A DNA stretch of 37,365 nucleotides from Polyangiaceae bacterium (GTDB taxonomy: Bacteria > Myxococcota_A > Polyangia > Polyangiales > Polyangiaceae), in NCBI GenBank assembly GCA_023150915.1, contig JAKLKA010000065.1, forward strand, positions 1-37,365, given 5' to 3'. Below, piece by piece: positions 24,410 to 33,479 of this stretch. Position 1 is the stretch's first letter. Each line of letters opens with the position of its first letter. The position numbers and the translations under genes were made by a program. Below the pieces are notes generated by a model, which saw nothing but the letters and a program-made list of their open reading frames with translations, was not told the origin of the DNA and made no database searches.

Positions 24410-27400
24410 TCAGGGCTCGGGCGAGCCATGGCCACCGCCGCCGGGGGTCTCGATGGTGAGGCGCGCCCCCGCCGCCACGCGCCGGGCGAAGCTGCCGGGG
24501 AGCGGCGCGCCGTCCAGCGTGTTTCGACCGGCCGCGCCGTCGCCCCCGCCGGCCAGCCCGAAGGGCGCGCGGGTGCGCCGCTGGGACACCAGGGCCAGCT
24601 CGGCCGGGGCCAGGAAGGTGAGCTCGCGCACGACGCCGTCGCCGCCGCGCCAGCGGCCCGACCCGCCCGAGCCGGGGCGGAGCGCGAAGCGCTCGAGGCG
24701 CACCGGGTAGCGGCTCTCGAGCACCTCCGCGTCGGTGATGCGGGTGTTGGTCATGTGGGTGTGCACCCCACTCCGCCCGTGGAAGCCCGGGCCGGCGCCG
24801 GCTCCTCCGGCGATGGTCTCGTAGTACGCGCCGGCGGCGGTACCGAAGGTCAGGTTGTTCATCGTGCCCTGGCTTGCCGCCGCGCGGCCCACCGCGCCCA
24901 ACAGCACGTCGACCACGCGCTGGCTGGTCTCGACGTTGCCACCGCACACCGCGCGCCCTGCGCTCGGACAAAGTACGCTGCCGGCCGGGATGACGATCTC
25001 GACCGGGCGCAGGCACCCCGCGTTGAGTGGAATGGTGGCGCCGACCAAGCTTCGCAAGAAGTACAGCACGCAGGCCACGGTGACCGCGCGCGGCGCGTTC
25101 AGGTTGCCGGCGACCTCCGGGCCCGTGCCGGTGAAGTCCACCCGCAAGTGCTTACCCGACACCTGCAGGTTGACCACGATCGGCGTGCCGTCGTCGAGCG
25201 CATCGGCGAAGCGATGGTCGCCGCCATCCAGTTGCTCGATCTGGCGCTCGACGCGCCGGGCGGCGTCGTCTTGCACGTGGCCCATGTACTGGCGCACCAG
25301 CCCCCGGCCGAAGCGCCGCGTGAGCTCGGCCAGCAGCCGCGCACCGGTGGCGTTGGCGGCGAGCTGGGCCTCGAGATCCAGCAGGTTCGTCGCTGGATCG
25401 CGCGCGGGGTGGGGGCCAGACGTCAGGGCCGCGAGCAGGCGCTCGCGCTCGACGCGACCCCCGCGGACCAGCGGCAGCGCCGAGAGCACCACGCCCTCTT
25501 GGTCGAGCGAGGTCGAGTGGGGCGGCATCGAGCCGGGCGTGATCCCGCCGACGTCGGCGTGGTGCCCGCGACAGGCGACGAGGAACGAGAGCGCGCCCTC
25601 GGCGTCGTGCACCGGGCTCACGACCGTGATGTCGGGCAGGTGTGAACCCCCGGCGTCGGGATCGTTGGTCACGTACGCGTCGCCGGGCTGCATCGCCGGG
25701 TGAGCTCGCATCACGGCCCGGACCGACTCGCTCATCGCGCCCAGGTGCACGGGAATGTGCGGAGCATTCGCCACCAGACCGCCCTCGGCGTCGAACACCG
25801 CACAGGAGAAGTCCAGCCGCTCGCGGATGTTGGTGGAGATCGCGGTGCGGCGGAGCGCCTCTCCCATCTGCTCGGCGATCGACATGTAGGAATTGCCCAT
25901 CACCTCGAGCAGCACGGGGTCGACTTCGCCCCGGGGCCGAGCCGCCGGTCGCACCCCGCCGGCGTCGCGCACGTCGAACACGCCGTCGGGCAGCACGGTG
26001 AGCTCGAACCCGGGCGGAACGAACAGCGTCCCGGTTTGCTCGAGCACCAAGAGCGGCCCCACCGCGTGGGCGCCAGGCGAGAATGCTTCGCGCGCCGCGC
26101 GTGGGACGCTGGTCCACCAGCGACCACCGAAATAGACCTGCCCCGACGGTGCGGTGACGGCAGGACGCTGCCCGAGCGAAGGCGGCAGGTGGAAGCCGGC
26201 CCCCGGGGCTCTCGCTTCGACGCGAACGTTCACGACTTCGACCGGGTGCGCGGGCCGGCTGTGCCCGAAGGCCAGGGCGTGCGCCCGGTGAAATGCTTCG
26301 GCCAGCGCCTCGGCGCCGGCGAGCTCGAGCGTCACCCGAGCGTCGCTGCCACGGTAGCGGAGCTCGACCCGGCGCTTGGTTTCCGCCGACGGAGCCCCAG
26401 ACCGCCGGAGCTGGTCGGTGGCCTGCCGCTCGAGCTCGTCGAAGAGCGGAGCCAGCGCCGCGAGCGCGCTCTGGTCCAGCGTCGGGCGGCCCGCGTCGCG
26501 CTCGAGGTGGCAGACGCGATCCGCCAGCCCGATGCCCAGCGCGCTCAGCACGCCCCCGAGTGGATGGAACAAGATGCGACGGATCCCCAGGCGCCGCGCC
26601 ACGCCGCAGGCGTGCTGCCCGGCGGCGCCGCCGAAGGCAACCAGCGTGTCGTCGCGCACGTCGTGCCCGCGCGCCAGGGTCACGCGGCGGATCGCCTCGG
26701 CCATGGCGCTGTCTGCCACCTCGATGAACCCCTCGGCCAGCTCGAAGCGGTCGAGGCCGGCACCTTTCCCCGCGAGATCGGCGTGCAGCGCGGCGAGCCG
26801 ATCGGTGGCGCGCTGGCGCGCCAGCGGAAACGGGAAGCGATCGTCCGGGAGGCGGCCCAAGATCGCGTTCACGTCGGTCAGGGTCAGCTCGTGCGCGTTC
26901 GGGTCGCCGTACACCAAGGGCCCCGGCCGCGCACCGGCGCTCTCGGGCCCGACTGTCAGCCGCGCGCCGTCGATTCGGCACAGCGATCCACCCCCGGCGG
27001 CGATGGTGTGGATGTCCATCATCGGGGCGCGCACCCGCACGCCGCCGAGCTCGGCCTCGTACACGAAGGGGAGCTCGCCGGCCCATCGCGACACGTCGGT
27101 CGAGGTGCCGCCCATGTCGAAGCCGATGGCGGACGGCACGCCCGCGGCGCGGGCGATGGCGCCGACCGCCACGAGCCCGCCGGCGGGCCCCGACAGAATG
27201 GCGTGCGGCCCGGTCAAGAGCTCGGCGGCCACCAGCCCGCCGCTCGACTGCATGGCCTCGAGTCGCGAGCCGGGCAGCTCGGCGGCCAGGGCGGCGAAGT
27301 GACTGCGAAGGAGCGGCGTGAGGTAAGCGTCGAGCAGCGTGGTCTCGGTCCGCGCCAAGAGCCCCAGCTCGGGTGAAACCCGGTGCGAGAGCGAGACTCG

Positions 27401-27934
27401 TGAGAAACCCGCCGCCTCGGCCAGCGCCCCGATCTCGGTCTCGAGCTCGGGGTTCTGGTACGAGTGGATCACGGCGATCGCGATCGATGTGATGCCGCTG
27501 GCGGCCAGCTCGCTCAGCTGGCGGGACAGCGCCGCGGGGTCCGGGCGGGCGAGCACGCAGCCGCTGGGATCGAGCCGGGCGTCGATCTCGAGGACCCGCT
27601 CGGGCAATGGCGGCGGGATCTGGATGTCGAGGGCGAACAAGTCGGGCCGCGCTTGGGTGCCGATCGCGAGCAAGTCGGCGAAGCCGCGCGTGATGCAGAG
27701 CGCCGTCCGGCATCCGTGGCGTTCGAGCAGCGCGTTGGTGGCCAGCGTGGTGCCCAGGCGCAGATCGCAGGCGGGGATGGGCGCCTCGGGCGCAAGCCCC
27801 ATCACCTGGCGGATGGCCGCGAGCGCGGCACGATCACTGGAGAGGACCTTCGCGATCCGCAGCTGCCCCATGGGATCGATGGCCACCAGATCCGTGAAGG
27901 TTCCTCCGCGATCGATGGCGATTTGCCAGCGCAT
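24410..27934 (-). CDS. Single-chain 5-oxoprolinase / hydantoinase HyuA-HyuB fusion
   Basis: A 1174-residue enzyme that joins both subunits of the ATP-dependent hydantoinase/oxoprolinase family in one chain. The N-terminal half (HyuA-like) has [13 protein letters not shown] at residues 6-18, [32 protein letters not shown] and [12 protein letters not shown]. The C-terminal half (HyuB-like) starts near [20 protein letters not shown] and ends with the hallmark [11 protein letters not shown]. The opening [10 protein letters not shown] and the GTQARPDLF region resemble true 5-oxoprolinase (5-oxoproline + ATP to glutamate) more than N-methylhydantoinase. Start ATG 27934 has a GAGGGG site and matches the family start; an upstream extension overlaps the preceding gene. 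It lies 8 bp after the GYF gene. Substrate assignment is from similarity only. Confidence 0.9.
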   Translation of the reverse strand: MRWQIAIDRGGTFTDLVAIDPMGQLRIAKVLSSDRAALAAIRQVMGLAPEAPIPACDLRLGTTLATNALLERHGCRTALCITRGFADLLAIGTQARPDLFALDIQIPPPLPERVLEIDARLDPSGCVLARPDPAALSRQLSELAASGITSIAIAVIHSYQNPELETEIGALAEAAGFSRVSLSHRVSPELGLLARTETTLLDAYLTPLLRSHFAALAAELPGSRLEAMQSSGGLVAAELLTGPHAILSGPAGGLVAVGAIARAAGVPSAIGFDMGGTSTDVSRWAGELPFVYEAELGGVRVRAPMMDIHTIAAGGGSLCRIDGARLTVGPESAGARPGPLVYGDPNAHELTLTDVNAILGRLPDDRFPFPLARQRATDRLAALHADLAGKGAGLDRFELAEGFIEVADSAMAEAIRRVTLARGHDVRDDTLVAFGGAAGQHACGVARRLGIRRILFHPLGGVLSALGIGLADRVCHLERDAGRPTLDQSALAALAPLFDELERQATDQLRRSGAPSAETKRRVELRYRGSDARVTLELAGAEALAEAFHRAHALAFGHSRPAHPVEVVNVRVEARAPGAGFHLPPSLGQRPAVTAPSGQVYFGGRWWTSVPRAAREAFSPGAHAVGPLLVLEQTGTLFVPPGFELTVLPDGVFDVRDAGGVRPAARPRGEVDPVLLEVMGNSYMSIAEQMGEALRRTAISTNIRERLDFSCAVFDAEGGLVANAPHIPVHLGAMSESVRAVMRAHPAMQPGDAYVTNDPDAGGSHLPDITVVSPVHDAEGALSFLVACRGHHADVGGITPGSMPPHSTSLDQEGVVLSALPLVRGGRVERERLLAALTSGPHPARDPATNLLDLEAQLAANATGARLLAELTRRFGRGLVRQYMGHVQDDAARRVERQIEQLDGGDHRFADALDDGTPIVVNLQVSGKHLRVDFTGTGPEVAGNLNAPRAVTVACVLYFLRSLVGATIPLNAGCLRPVEIVIPAGSVLCPSAGRAVCGGNVETSQRVVDVLLGAVGRAAASQGTMNNLTFGTAAGAYYETIAGGAGAGPGFHGRSGVHTHMTNTRITDAEVLESRYPVRLERFALRPGSGGSGRWRGGDGVVRELTFLAPAELALVSQRRTRAPFGLAGGGDGAAGRNTLDGAPLPGSFARRVAAGARLTIETPGGGGHGSPEP

Positions 27935-27942
27935 GCGGCCCC

Positions 27943-28788
27943 TCAGCGTCGAATGAGCAGCAAGATGAGCACGATGGCGAGCGCCACGGCCAAGAACACG
28001 ATCAGCCCGACCAGCTTCTTCAGTCCCTGATCGCCGCTCGGGTCGGGCGGGTAGTGGGTGGGCGGCGGGTGCTGGGGGGGGCCGTAGGGCGGCGGCGGTG
28101 CGCCCGGCCACGGCTGGGGCGGGTAGCCGTGGGTCGGGGGGGGCGCCGCCTGCTGAAGGGGCGGCTGCGCTGCCCCCGGCGGAGGAAAGCTGCCGGCGTG
28201 GATGAACGGCACGGTCGGCGGGATCGCGTCGTCGCGCGAGCGCGCGGCCGGCGCGCCGGCCGCGGGGCGTTGCCGGGGCGGATCGGCGCGCGTGGCGGAG
28301 AAGTCCGGCGTCGCCGGCATGGGCAGGGTGGGCAGCACGCCGACGCGAGGTGCCGGCGCCTCGGGCGGGCGGTTGCCGCCCGCCACGCGGGTCATGGTCT
28401 CGTCGTCCACGGGGAAGTCTGCCGCCTCGCTGGGAGGAGGCGCGATCCGGGTCTCGGCTTCGTCGTCGACCTCACCGTAGGCCAGTTGCCCGGCAGCCAG
28501 CGGGCGCGGGCCGGGCGCAGGCAGGCCCAGCCCCTGCGGATAGGCGGGGCGCGGCGCGGCCGAGCTCGGGGCGACCCACGGGGGATTGGTGACGTGGGTG
28601 GCGGCGTCGTCGAAGCCGTAGCCGGCGAACTCTGGCAGCTCCGAGAGCCGCCGCCACTCTTGGGTGCCGCCGCGGCAGGCGAGGGCGCTGGGCAGAAGCT
28701 GTCCGCCTTGCAGCGCGCGCACCACCCAGTCCGTCGGCACGGGACCGATGGGTTTGTCGCCAGGCGGGCGCACCATCCAGTCGGCCAT
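27943..28788 (-). CDS. GYF-domain protein with C-terminal membrane anchor
   Basis: A 281-residue protein. Residues 1-60 (MADWMVRPPGDKPIGPVPTDWVVRALQGG and following) match the bacterial GYF-2/DUF4339 type domain, thought to bind proline-rich peptides. A long Pro/Ala-rich disordered region follows (about 70-255). It ends in one hydrophobic helix and two Arg (VGLIVFLAVALAIVLILLLIRR), so it is probably tail-anchored with the GYF domain in the cytoplasm. Two acidic motifs, DDEAETRIA (Thr 113) and DDETMTRVA (Thr 133), have a TRI/TRV core within acidic residues; I have seen this pattern in myxobacterial signalling proteins and it could be phosphorylated and read by an FHA domain. That last step is inference. 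It lies between mch and the oxoprolinase gene in a same-strand run. Confidence 0.82.
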   Translation of the reverse strand: MADWMVRPPGDKPIGPVPTDWVVRALQGGQLLPSALACRGGTQEWRRLSELPEFAGYGFDDAATHVTNPPWVAPSSAAPRPAYPQGLGLPAPGPRPLAAGQLAYGEVDDEAETRIAPPPSEAADFPVDDETMTRVAGGNRPPEAPAPRVGVLPTLPMPATPDFSATRADPPRQRPAAGAPAARSRDDAIPPTVPFIHAGSFPPPGAAQPPLQQAAPPPTHGYPPQPWPGAPPPPYGPPQHPPPTHYPPDPSGDQGLKKLVGLIVFLAVALAIVLILLLIRR

Positions 28789-28836
28789 CGCGTAGTCTTA
28801 TCGCATTTGTCCCTGGGCGGGGGGAGCCCCGAGGCT

Positions 28837-29922
28837 TCAGGGCCGGCGCCGGAGCAGCAGGCGGCGCGTGATCTCGACCACCTTCTCCGGGATCTTGCCC
28901 TCGGTCTTGTCGAGCTCCACGTCGAACAGCTTGCCGTCGCCGTACACCTCGGCCGGTGGCCGGTTCTTGGTGCCCACGATGCGCAGCGTGATGGCGCCGG
29001 CGTTGGGCCCGAGCTCTTCTTTCGCGACCACGCGCGAGGCCGCGAACAAGGTGTCGCCCGCCAGCGTGCCGTTCGGATGCGCGCCGGCGTCGAGGCCCAG
29101 GTCCCACACGGCATTGCCCGCAAGGTCACGGCTGGTCAGCGAAAGCACCCACGACATCACCAGCCCGCCGTACACCACGCGGGTCTTCGCGAACGAGCTC
29201 TCCTTGCAATAGATCTCGTCGAAGTGGATGGGGTGCGAGTTTCGGCACAGCTGGGTGATCTGCATGTGCTCCGAGTCCCCGACCGTCTTGCCCACGTTGT
29301 GGAAGAACACGTCGCCCACCGAGAAGTCCTCGAAGAAGCCCGCGAAGCCGGCGGGGCGCGTCGCCGGCGAGACGCCACCGCGGAGCGGCGCCGGGAGGAA
29401 ATGATCACCCGGATCACGCTGCGTGGCCGGCGGCCAGGGCCAGGCCGGCCGCTCGCGCACGCTGCCCGCGCGGATCAGCGCCCGCCGGTCGAAGCGGCAC
29501 ACGACCTCGCCGCGCTGATTCTCGAGCACGGTGCGCACCTCGACCACGCCACGGTCGCCCTTGGCGCTCGGCTTCTTGCCGAGCACCTTGCTCGATGCCG
29601 TCAGGGTGTCACCCGGGTAGCACGCCTCGGGGAAGCGCACGTCGATGTATGCCAGGTGCGCGATGGCTTGCTCGCTCACGTCGTGCACGCTGAACGACAG
29701 ACCCAGATTCAGCAGCAAGAGCGGGTGCACCGGCCGCCCGGAGAAGCCCAGCGCCTCGGCGTAGGTGCGGCTGGCAAAGGTCGGGGTAGCGTCCTGGAAT
29801 GCCGCTGCAAACAGCGCGACCATTCCGTCGTCGACCGTGACGTCCCAGGGGTGTGCATACACCTCGCCGACCTCGAAGTCGTCCAGTCGCCGTCCGTACT
29901 CGGGTTTCCGAATGGTGGTCAT
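28837..29922 (-). CDS. mch: Mesaconyl-CoA hydratase (double MaoC hot-dog protein)
   Basis: A 361-residue protein of two MaoC-like hot-dog domains. The second has the hydratase motif NSHPIHFDEIYCKESSFAKT, with the His of the catalytic loop; the first has DATPTFAS at the same place and lacks it, so only the C-terminal half is likely to be catalytic. Length and two-domain form fit Mch of the ethylmalonyl-CoA pathway, which hydrates mesaconyl-C1-CoA to beta-methylmalyl-CoA. The gene starts three bases after the mcd stop (ribosome site GGAGG inside mcd), and ccr lies just beyond mcd. That context makes Mch much more likely than a generic (R)-enoyl-CoA hydratase. Activity on mesaconyl-CoA is inferred. 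Confidence 0.85.
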   Translation of the reverse strand: MTTIRKPEYGRRLDDFEVGEVYAHPWDVTVDDGMVALFAAAFQDATPTFASRTYAEALGFSGRPVHPLLLLNLGLSFSVHDVSEQAIAHLAYIDVRFPEACYPGDTLTASSKVLGKKPSAKGDRGVVEVRTVLENQRGEVVCRFDRRALIRAGSVRERPAWPWPPATQRDPGDHFLPAPLRGGVSPATRPAGFAGFFEDFSVGDVFFHNVGKTVGDSEHMQITQLCRNSHPIHFDEIYCKESSFAKTRVVYGGLVMSWVLSLTSRDLAGNAVWDLGLDAGAHPNGTLAGDTLFAASRVVAKEELGPNAGAITLRIVGTKNRPPAEVYGDGKLFDVELDKTEGKIPEKVVEITRRLLLRRRP

Positions 29923-29925
29923 GGT

Positions 29926-31602
29926 TCAAACCTCCAGCAGCCGGCGCGCGATCACGTGCGCCTGAATCTCGTTGGCCCCCTCGAAGATGCTGAGCACGCG
30001 CGCGTCCACCAGCAGGCGCGATGCGACGTACTCTTCGGCGTAGCCGTTGCCGCCATGGATCTGCACGCAGGCGTCTGCCGACTCCCACGCGGCGCGGGTG
30101 GCCAGCAGCTTGGCCATGCCGGCCTCCAGATCGCAGCGCTTGCCGCTGTCTTTGGACCGAGCCGCGAAGAAGGTCAGCTGTCGAGCCGCCATGATGCGCG
30201 CGATCATCCGACCCAGCTTGCGCTGCACGCGGGGGAAGCCGAAGATCGGGACACCGAACTGCACGCGCTCGCCCGCATAGCGCATGGCCTCGTCGAGCGC
30301 GGCCTGGGCCACGCCCACGCCGCGGGCCGCTGTCTGGATGCGAGCGCTCTCGAAGGTCACCATCAGCTGCTTGAAGCCCTGCCCCTCGATGTCGCCGAGC
30401 AGGCACCCCGCGGGCACGGTGAAGCCGTCGAACGCGATCTCGAACTCTTTCATGCCGCGGTAGCCGAGCACCTTGATCTCGGTGCCGGTGATGCCCGCGT
30501 CGGGGAAGCCCTGTGTCTCGGGGTGCGTCTCGCTGCCGCGGGTCTTGGGCGCCAGGAACATGCTGAGCCCGCCGTAGCCGGTGTCGTCGGGGTTGGTGCG
30601 GACCAGTAGGGTCATCAGATCGGCGCGGGTGGCGTGGGTGATCCAGGTCTTCTGCCCGAAGATCTGGTAGCTGCCGTCGGGCTGCTTCTCGCCGCGCGAC
30701 TTGATGTGGGCGAGGTCCGAGCCGAAATTCGGCTCGGTGAACACCGCCGTGGACAGCACCTCGCCGGCGGCCAGGCGCGGCAGCCAGTCTCGCTTCTGAT
30801 CGTCGGTGCCGCCGCCCAAGATCAGCTCGGCTGCGATCTCGGAGCGGGTGCCCAGCGAACCCACGCCGATGTAGCCGCGGCTCAGCTCTTCGGTGACCAG
30901 GCACATCGCCACCTTGCCCAGCCCCTGGCCGCCATACTCCTCGGGGATGGTGAGGCCGAACACGCCGAGCTCTGCCATCTTGGCGATGAGCGTCATCGGA
31001 ATCAGCTGGTCTTTGCGATGCACGTCTTGTGCGATGGGCAGCACCTCGCGTTCGGCGAAGCGGCGGAACTCGCTCTGGATCGCCGTCAGCGTCTCGTCTT
31101 CGAGGCCGATGTCTCCGAAGGTGCCCCGCTCTTGCGCGAGGCGCGCGAGCTCGCACACACCGTCGCCCGAGCCATGGCGTTCGGCCAGCGCTTGCACGTC
31201 GGGCCGGCCCAGGGTCTCGCGTATGTCGTCCCCCTCGAGCCAGAGCTGACCGAGCGAGACCGACTCGCACGGCCCCAGGTCGATGCCACCGGTGAGCTGC
31301 CGGCAGAGCTCGCCCACGTATACCCCGGCGATGGCGCGCTCGAGGTCGCCGCCGACGCGTGCGGACCACGCCACGAGCTGGCGCGCGGCCTCGACCTCGG
31401 TGGCCAGGTACGCCAGGGCGTGCGCGGCCAGCTGGTGGCGGTCGAGCAAACGCGACGAGATGCGCCCGGCCTCGGTCACGTGTCCGAGCACGCGCGCCTT
31501 CGCTCGCTGGCAGAGGTCGCCGAGGGCATCGACGGCAGGGGTGAGGTCGTCGCCCCGCAGGGTGCGCGGGGCGGCGGACTTGTCGGCGGGGTCCTCGGTC
31601 AT
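29926..31602 (-). CDS. mcd: (2S)-methylsuccinyl-CoA dehydrogenase
   Basis: A 558-residue flavin acyl-CoA dehydrogenase, longer than ordinary family members (about 380-400) because of an N-terminal helical domain of about 165 residues. Such an extension and overall length are characteristic of Mcd, which oxidises methylsuccinyl-CoA to mesaconyl-CoA. The dehydrogenase core starts near LEDETLTAIQSEFRRFAERE and includes GLTIPEEYGGQG, TAVFTEPNFGSDLA, the substrate and FAD motif QKTWITHATRADL, and the C-terminal QIHGGNGYAEEY and LSIFEGANEIQ. Start ATG 31602 has TAGGA upstream. The frame extends further upstream without homology. It is first in a leftward run and divergent from ccr across 112 bp. 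Confidence 0.9.
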   Translation of the reverse strand: MTEDPADKSAAPRTLRGDDLTPAVDALGDLCQRAKARVLGHVTEAGRISSRLLDRHQLAAHALAYLATEVEAARQLVAWSARVGGDLERAIAGVYVGELCRQLTGGIDLGPCESVSLGQLWLEGDDIRETLGRPDVQALAERHGSGDGVCELARLAQERGTFGDIGLEDETLTAIQSEFRRFAEREVLPIAQDVHRKDQLIPMTLIAKMAELGVFGLTIPEEYGGQGLGKVAMCLVTEELSRGYIGVGSLGTRSEIAAELILGGGTDDQKRDWLPRLAAGEVLSTAVFTEPNFGSDLAHIKSRGEKQPDGSYQIFGQKTWITHATRADLMTLLVRTNPDDTGYGGLSMFLAPKTRGSETHPETQGFPDAGITGTEIKVLGYRGMKEFEIAFDGFTVPAGCLLGDIEGQGFKQLMVTFESARIQTAARGVGVAQAALDEAMRYAGERVQFGVPIFGFPRVQRKLGRMIARIMAARQLTFFAARSKDSGKRCDLEAGMAKLLATRAAWESADACVQIHGGNGYAEEYVASRLLVDARVLSIFEGANEIQAHVIARRLLEV

Positions 31603-31714
31603 GGCTGGTCCTACTTGCACCGCGCCTTCGGGGGCAGCAAGCCCCGAAAATGCGGAGCTTTCCCGCGAGATACCTGGTTGATTGGCGCGCCGTGTCATAG
31701 ACTCCACGCGCGCC
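31603..31714. promoter_or_regulatory. Divergent promoter region between mcd and ccr
   Basis: This 112-bp gap separates two oppositely transcribed genes of one pathway and must hold both promoters. I see no strong consensus boxes. The ccr start has no obvious Shine-Dalgarno site, so a leaderless or very short-leader transcript is possible. Shared regulation of the two arms is inferred from the arrangement. Confidence 0.4.
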
Positions 31715-32968
31715 ATGGCCAAGCAGATTTTCGAGCTCGCCGAGATCCCCGAGGTTGGTGTCGTCCCCGAGCGCATGCTCGCGCAGCTGATCCGGCCCGA
31801 GCGGTTCGGCGAGCCGAAGGACGCCTTCCGCATCGAAGAGGTCCCGGTGCCCGAGCTGGGGCCCCGGGACGTCCTGCTCTACGTGATGGCGGCCGGGGTC
31901 AATTACAACAACGTGTGGGCGGCGCTCGGCGTGCCGCTGAACGTGATCAAGGCTCGGCAGAAGGCCGGCGAGAAAGAGGACTTCCACATCGGGGGCTCCG
32001 ACGCGAGCGGCATCGTCTGGAAGGTCGGGGCCGAGGTGACGAACGTGAAGGTCGGCGACGAGGTCGTCGTCCATTGCGGGTACTGGGACCCGAACGATCC
32101 CCACGTGGTCGCCGGAAAAGATCCGATGCTCGCGCCCAGCCAGAAGATCTGGGGCTACGAGACGAACTGGGGCAGCTTCGCGCAGTTCACCAAGGTGCAG
32201 GACCACCAGTGCCTGCCGAAACCCGAGCACCTGTCGTGGGAAGAGGCCGCGGCCTACATGCTGGTGGGCGCGACCGCCTATCGCATGTTGTTTGGCTGGG
32301 CACCGAACGTGGTTCGTGAAGGCGACCCGGTGCTGATCTGGGGCGGCGCAGGCGGCCTGGGCTCGATGGCGATCCAGCTGGTGAAGGCAGCCGGCGGTCG
32401 ACCCGTGGCGGTGGTGAACAGCGAGGACAAGTTCGGCTATTGCAAGCAGCTGGGGGCGGCCGGCGTGATCAACCGCAAGAGCTTCCACCACTGGGGCATG
32501 CTGCCGCACTGGACCGACGACGCCGGCTACGGCGAGTGGCTGACGCAGGCCCGGGCGTTTGGCCGCGCGTTCTGGGACGCGCTGGGCGACAAGCAGAACC
32601 CGACCATCGTGTTCGAGCACCCCGGCGAGGCGACCGTGCCCACCAGCGGCTTCGTGTGCGAGACCGGCGGCATGGTGGTGATCTGCGCCGGAACCAGCGG
32701 GTACAACGCCACGCTCGACCTGCGTTACCACTGGATGCGTCAGAAGCGCTTCCAGGGCTCGCACTTTGCCAACGACGATCAGGCCAAGGGGGTGAACGAT
32801 CTGGTCATCGCCCAGAAGGTCGACCCGTGCCTGTCCCGCACCTTCGACTTCGCGGGGACCGGCGACTGCCACCAGCTGATGCGCGAGAACCGCCACCCGA
32901 ACGGCAACATGGCCATCTTGGTCAACGCCAAGCAGCGCGGGCTGAAGAACCTGGCCGAATCGCGCTAG
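31715..32968 (+). CDS. ccr: Crotonyl-CoA carboxylase/reductase
   Basis: A 417-residue medium-chain dehydrogenase/reductase that reduces and carboxylates crotonyl-CoA to ethylmalonyl-CoA with NADPH and CO2, the committing step of the ethylmalonyl-CoA pathway. The CO2-pocket residues described for the family are visible: Asn in [12 protein letters not shown] (61-72), Glu 149 in [13 protein letters not shown], and His 350 in [10 protein letters not shown]. The nucleotide fold has [11 protein letters not shown] (209-219). The start is ATG 31715; a TTG 33 bases upstream is in frame without similarity. Length matches known Ccr (about 430). mcd and mch are divergent next to it. The stop codon lies inside a palindrome that starts a 147-bp foldback element. 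Confidence 0.96.
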   Translation: MAKQIFELAEIPEVGVVPERMLAQLIRPERFGEPKDAFRIEEVPVPELGPRDVLLYVMAAGVNYNNVWAALGVPLNVIKARQKAGEKEDFHIGGSDASGIVWKVGAEVTNVKVGDEVVVHCGYWDPNDPHVVAGKDPMLAPSQKIWGYETNWGSFAQFTKVQDHQCLPKPEHLSWEEAAAYMLVGATAYRMLFGWAPNVVREGDPVLIWGGAGGLGSMAIQLVKAAGGRPVAVVNSEDKFGYCKQLGAAGVINRKSFHHWGMLPHWTDDAGYGEWLTQARAFGRAFWDALGDKQNPTIVFEHPGEATVPTSGFVCETGGMVVICAGTSGYNATLDLRYHWMRQKRFQGSHFANDDQAKGVNDLVIAQKVDPCLSRTFDFAGTGDCHQLMRENRHPNGNMAILVNAKQRGLKNLAESR

Positions 32969-33111
32969 GGGTGTCCCTAGTTCTCACTCCGTTGGCGGCG
33001 GCGAACGCCCTGCGACGCTTCCGCGCTGTTGAAACGGCCGCCGCCGGTCCCGGCCGGTTTTCACACTCGGGTCTCAGCTTTTTCGCCCGCCGATCTAGGG
33101 ACACCCCCTAG
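32965..33111. repeat. 147-bp foldback (MITE-like) element at the ccr 3' end
   Basis: The two ends are inverted copies: the reverse complement of 32968-32980 is CTAGGGACACCCC, identical to 33095-33107, and similarity continues for several more bases with one gap. Each end is also a hairpin by itself: CTAGGG-GTGT-CCCTAG (32965-32980) and CTAGGG-ACACC-CCCTAG (33095-33111). Inside, GGCGGCGGC and GCCGCCGCC can also pair. The interior has no ORF I can support. The ccr stop codon TAG (32966-32968) lies within the left end, so an insertion or domestication event may have supplied the stop. No target-site duplication is obvious. Confidence 0.7.
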
Positions 33112-33129
33112 CCGCGGGGAACCCCGCGG
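33112..33129. terminator. Perfect 18-base palindromic hairpin
   Basis: CCGCGGGGAACCCCGCGG has eight-base arms with AA between them and directly abuts the foldback element. There is no T-run. It may end the ccr transcript, or be part of the element. The stretch 33130-33196 holds nothing else I can identify. Confidence 0.5.
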
Positions 33130-33196
33130 CCGTCCCGCAGGTGTAGCCGGCGCACCCACACCGGAGCACCCGCCCCGATTTGCTGACGGGTTGCCG

Positions 33197-33337
33197 TTAC
33201 TGCGCTGACGTCGCCGCGGCCGGCGGCGAGCCGACCAGCGCCCCGGCGCCATAGCTGATTCCCAGCATGGCAATCAGGCCAATACCGAAGCCGATGAGAG
33301 CGTCTCGGAGGATCTTCTTGGGGGCGACGGGGAGCAT
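33197..33337 (-). CDS. Possible 46-residue one-helix membrane peptide
   Basis: A short frame from ATG 33337 to TAA 33197 encodes MLPVAPKKILRDAL, then a hydrophobic helix (IGFGIGLIAMLGISYGAGALV), then a Pro/Ala-rich end. The basic N-terminus followed by one clean helix is typical of real small membrane proteins and unusual for random GC-rich frames. No Shine-Dalgarno site is visible, and a TATTCA-like sequence lies just upstream, so leaderless expression is possible. I recognise no family. It lies alone between ccr and clpA. Confidence 0.45.
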   Translation of the reverse strand: MLPVAPKKILRDALIGFGIGLIAMLGISYGAGALVGSPPAAATSAQ

Positions 33338-33411
33338 GGCGGCGTGAATAGCAAGGCCTGTGCCCGCAACCGAAGGTGGGGCCCGCCGCGCTTTCGCGCG
33401 AGAAAATCAGG

Positions 33412-33479
33412 CTGTGCCAGCCCGTCGGTGTCGTGGCACAGGCAACACTGTCGCAGGAAGTTGACGGGGGATCGTCAAC
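33412..33479 (-). terminator. Paired hairpins at the clpA 3' end
   Basis: Two dyads follow each other: GTTGACG (33460-33466) / CGTCAAC (33473-33479), which includes the clpA stop codon, and CTGTGCCA (33412-33419) / TGGCACAG (33434-33441). Neither is followed by a T-run on the leftward strand. They are the best candidates for the end of the clpS-clpA transcript. The remaining bases of 33338-33474 show no gene. Confidence 0.5.

Noticed and set aside
29609-32896. 1095-residue minus-strand frame across mch, mcd and ccr
   Set aside because: It overlaps three confidently identified genes in other frames and has no homology-like motifs.
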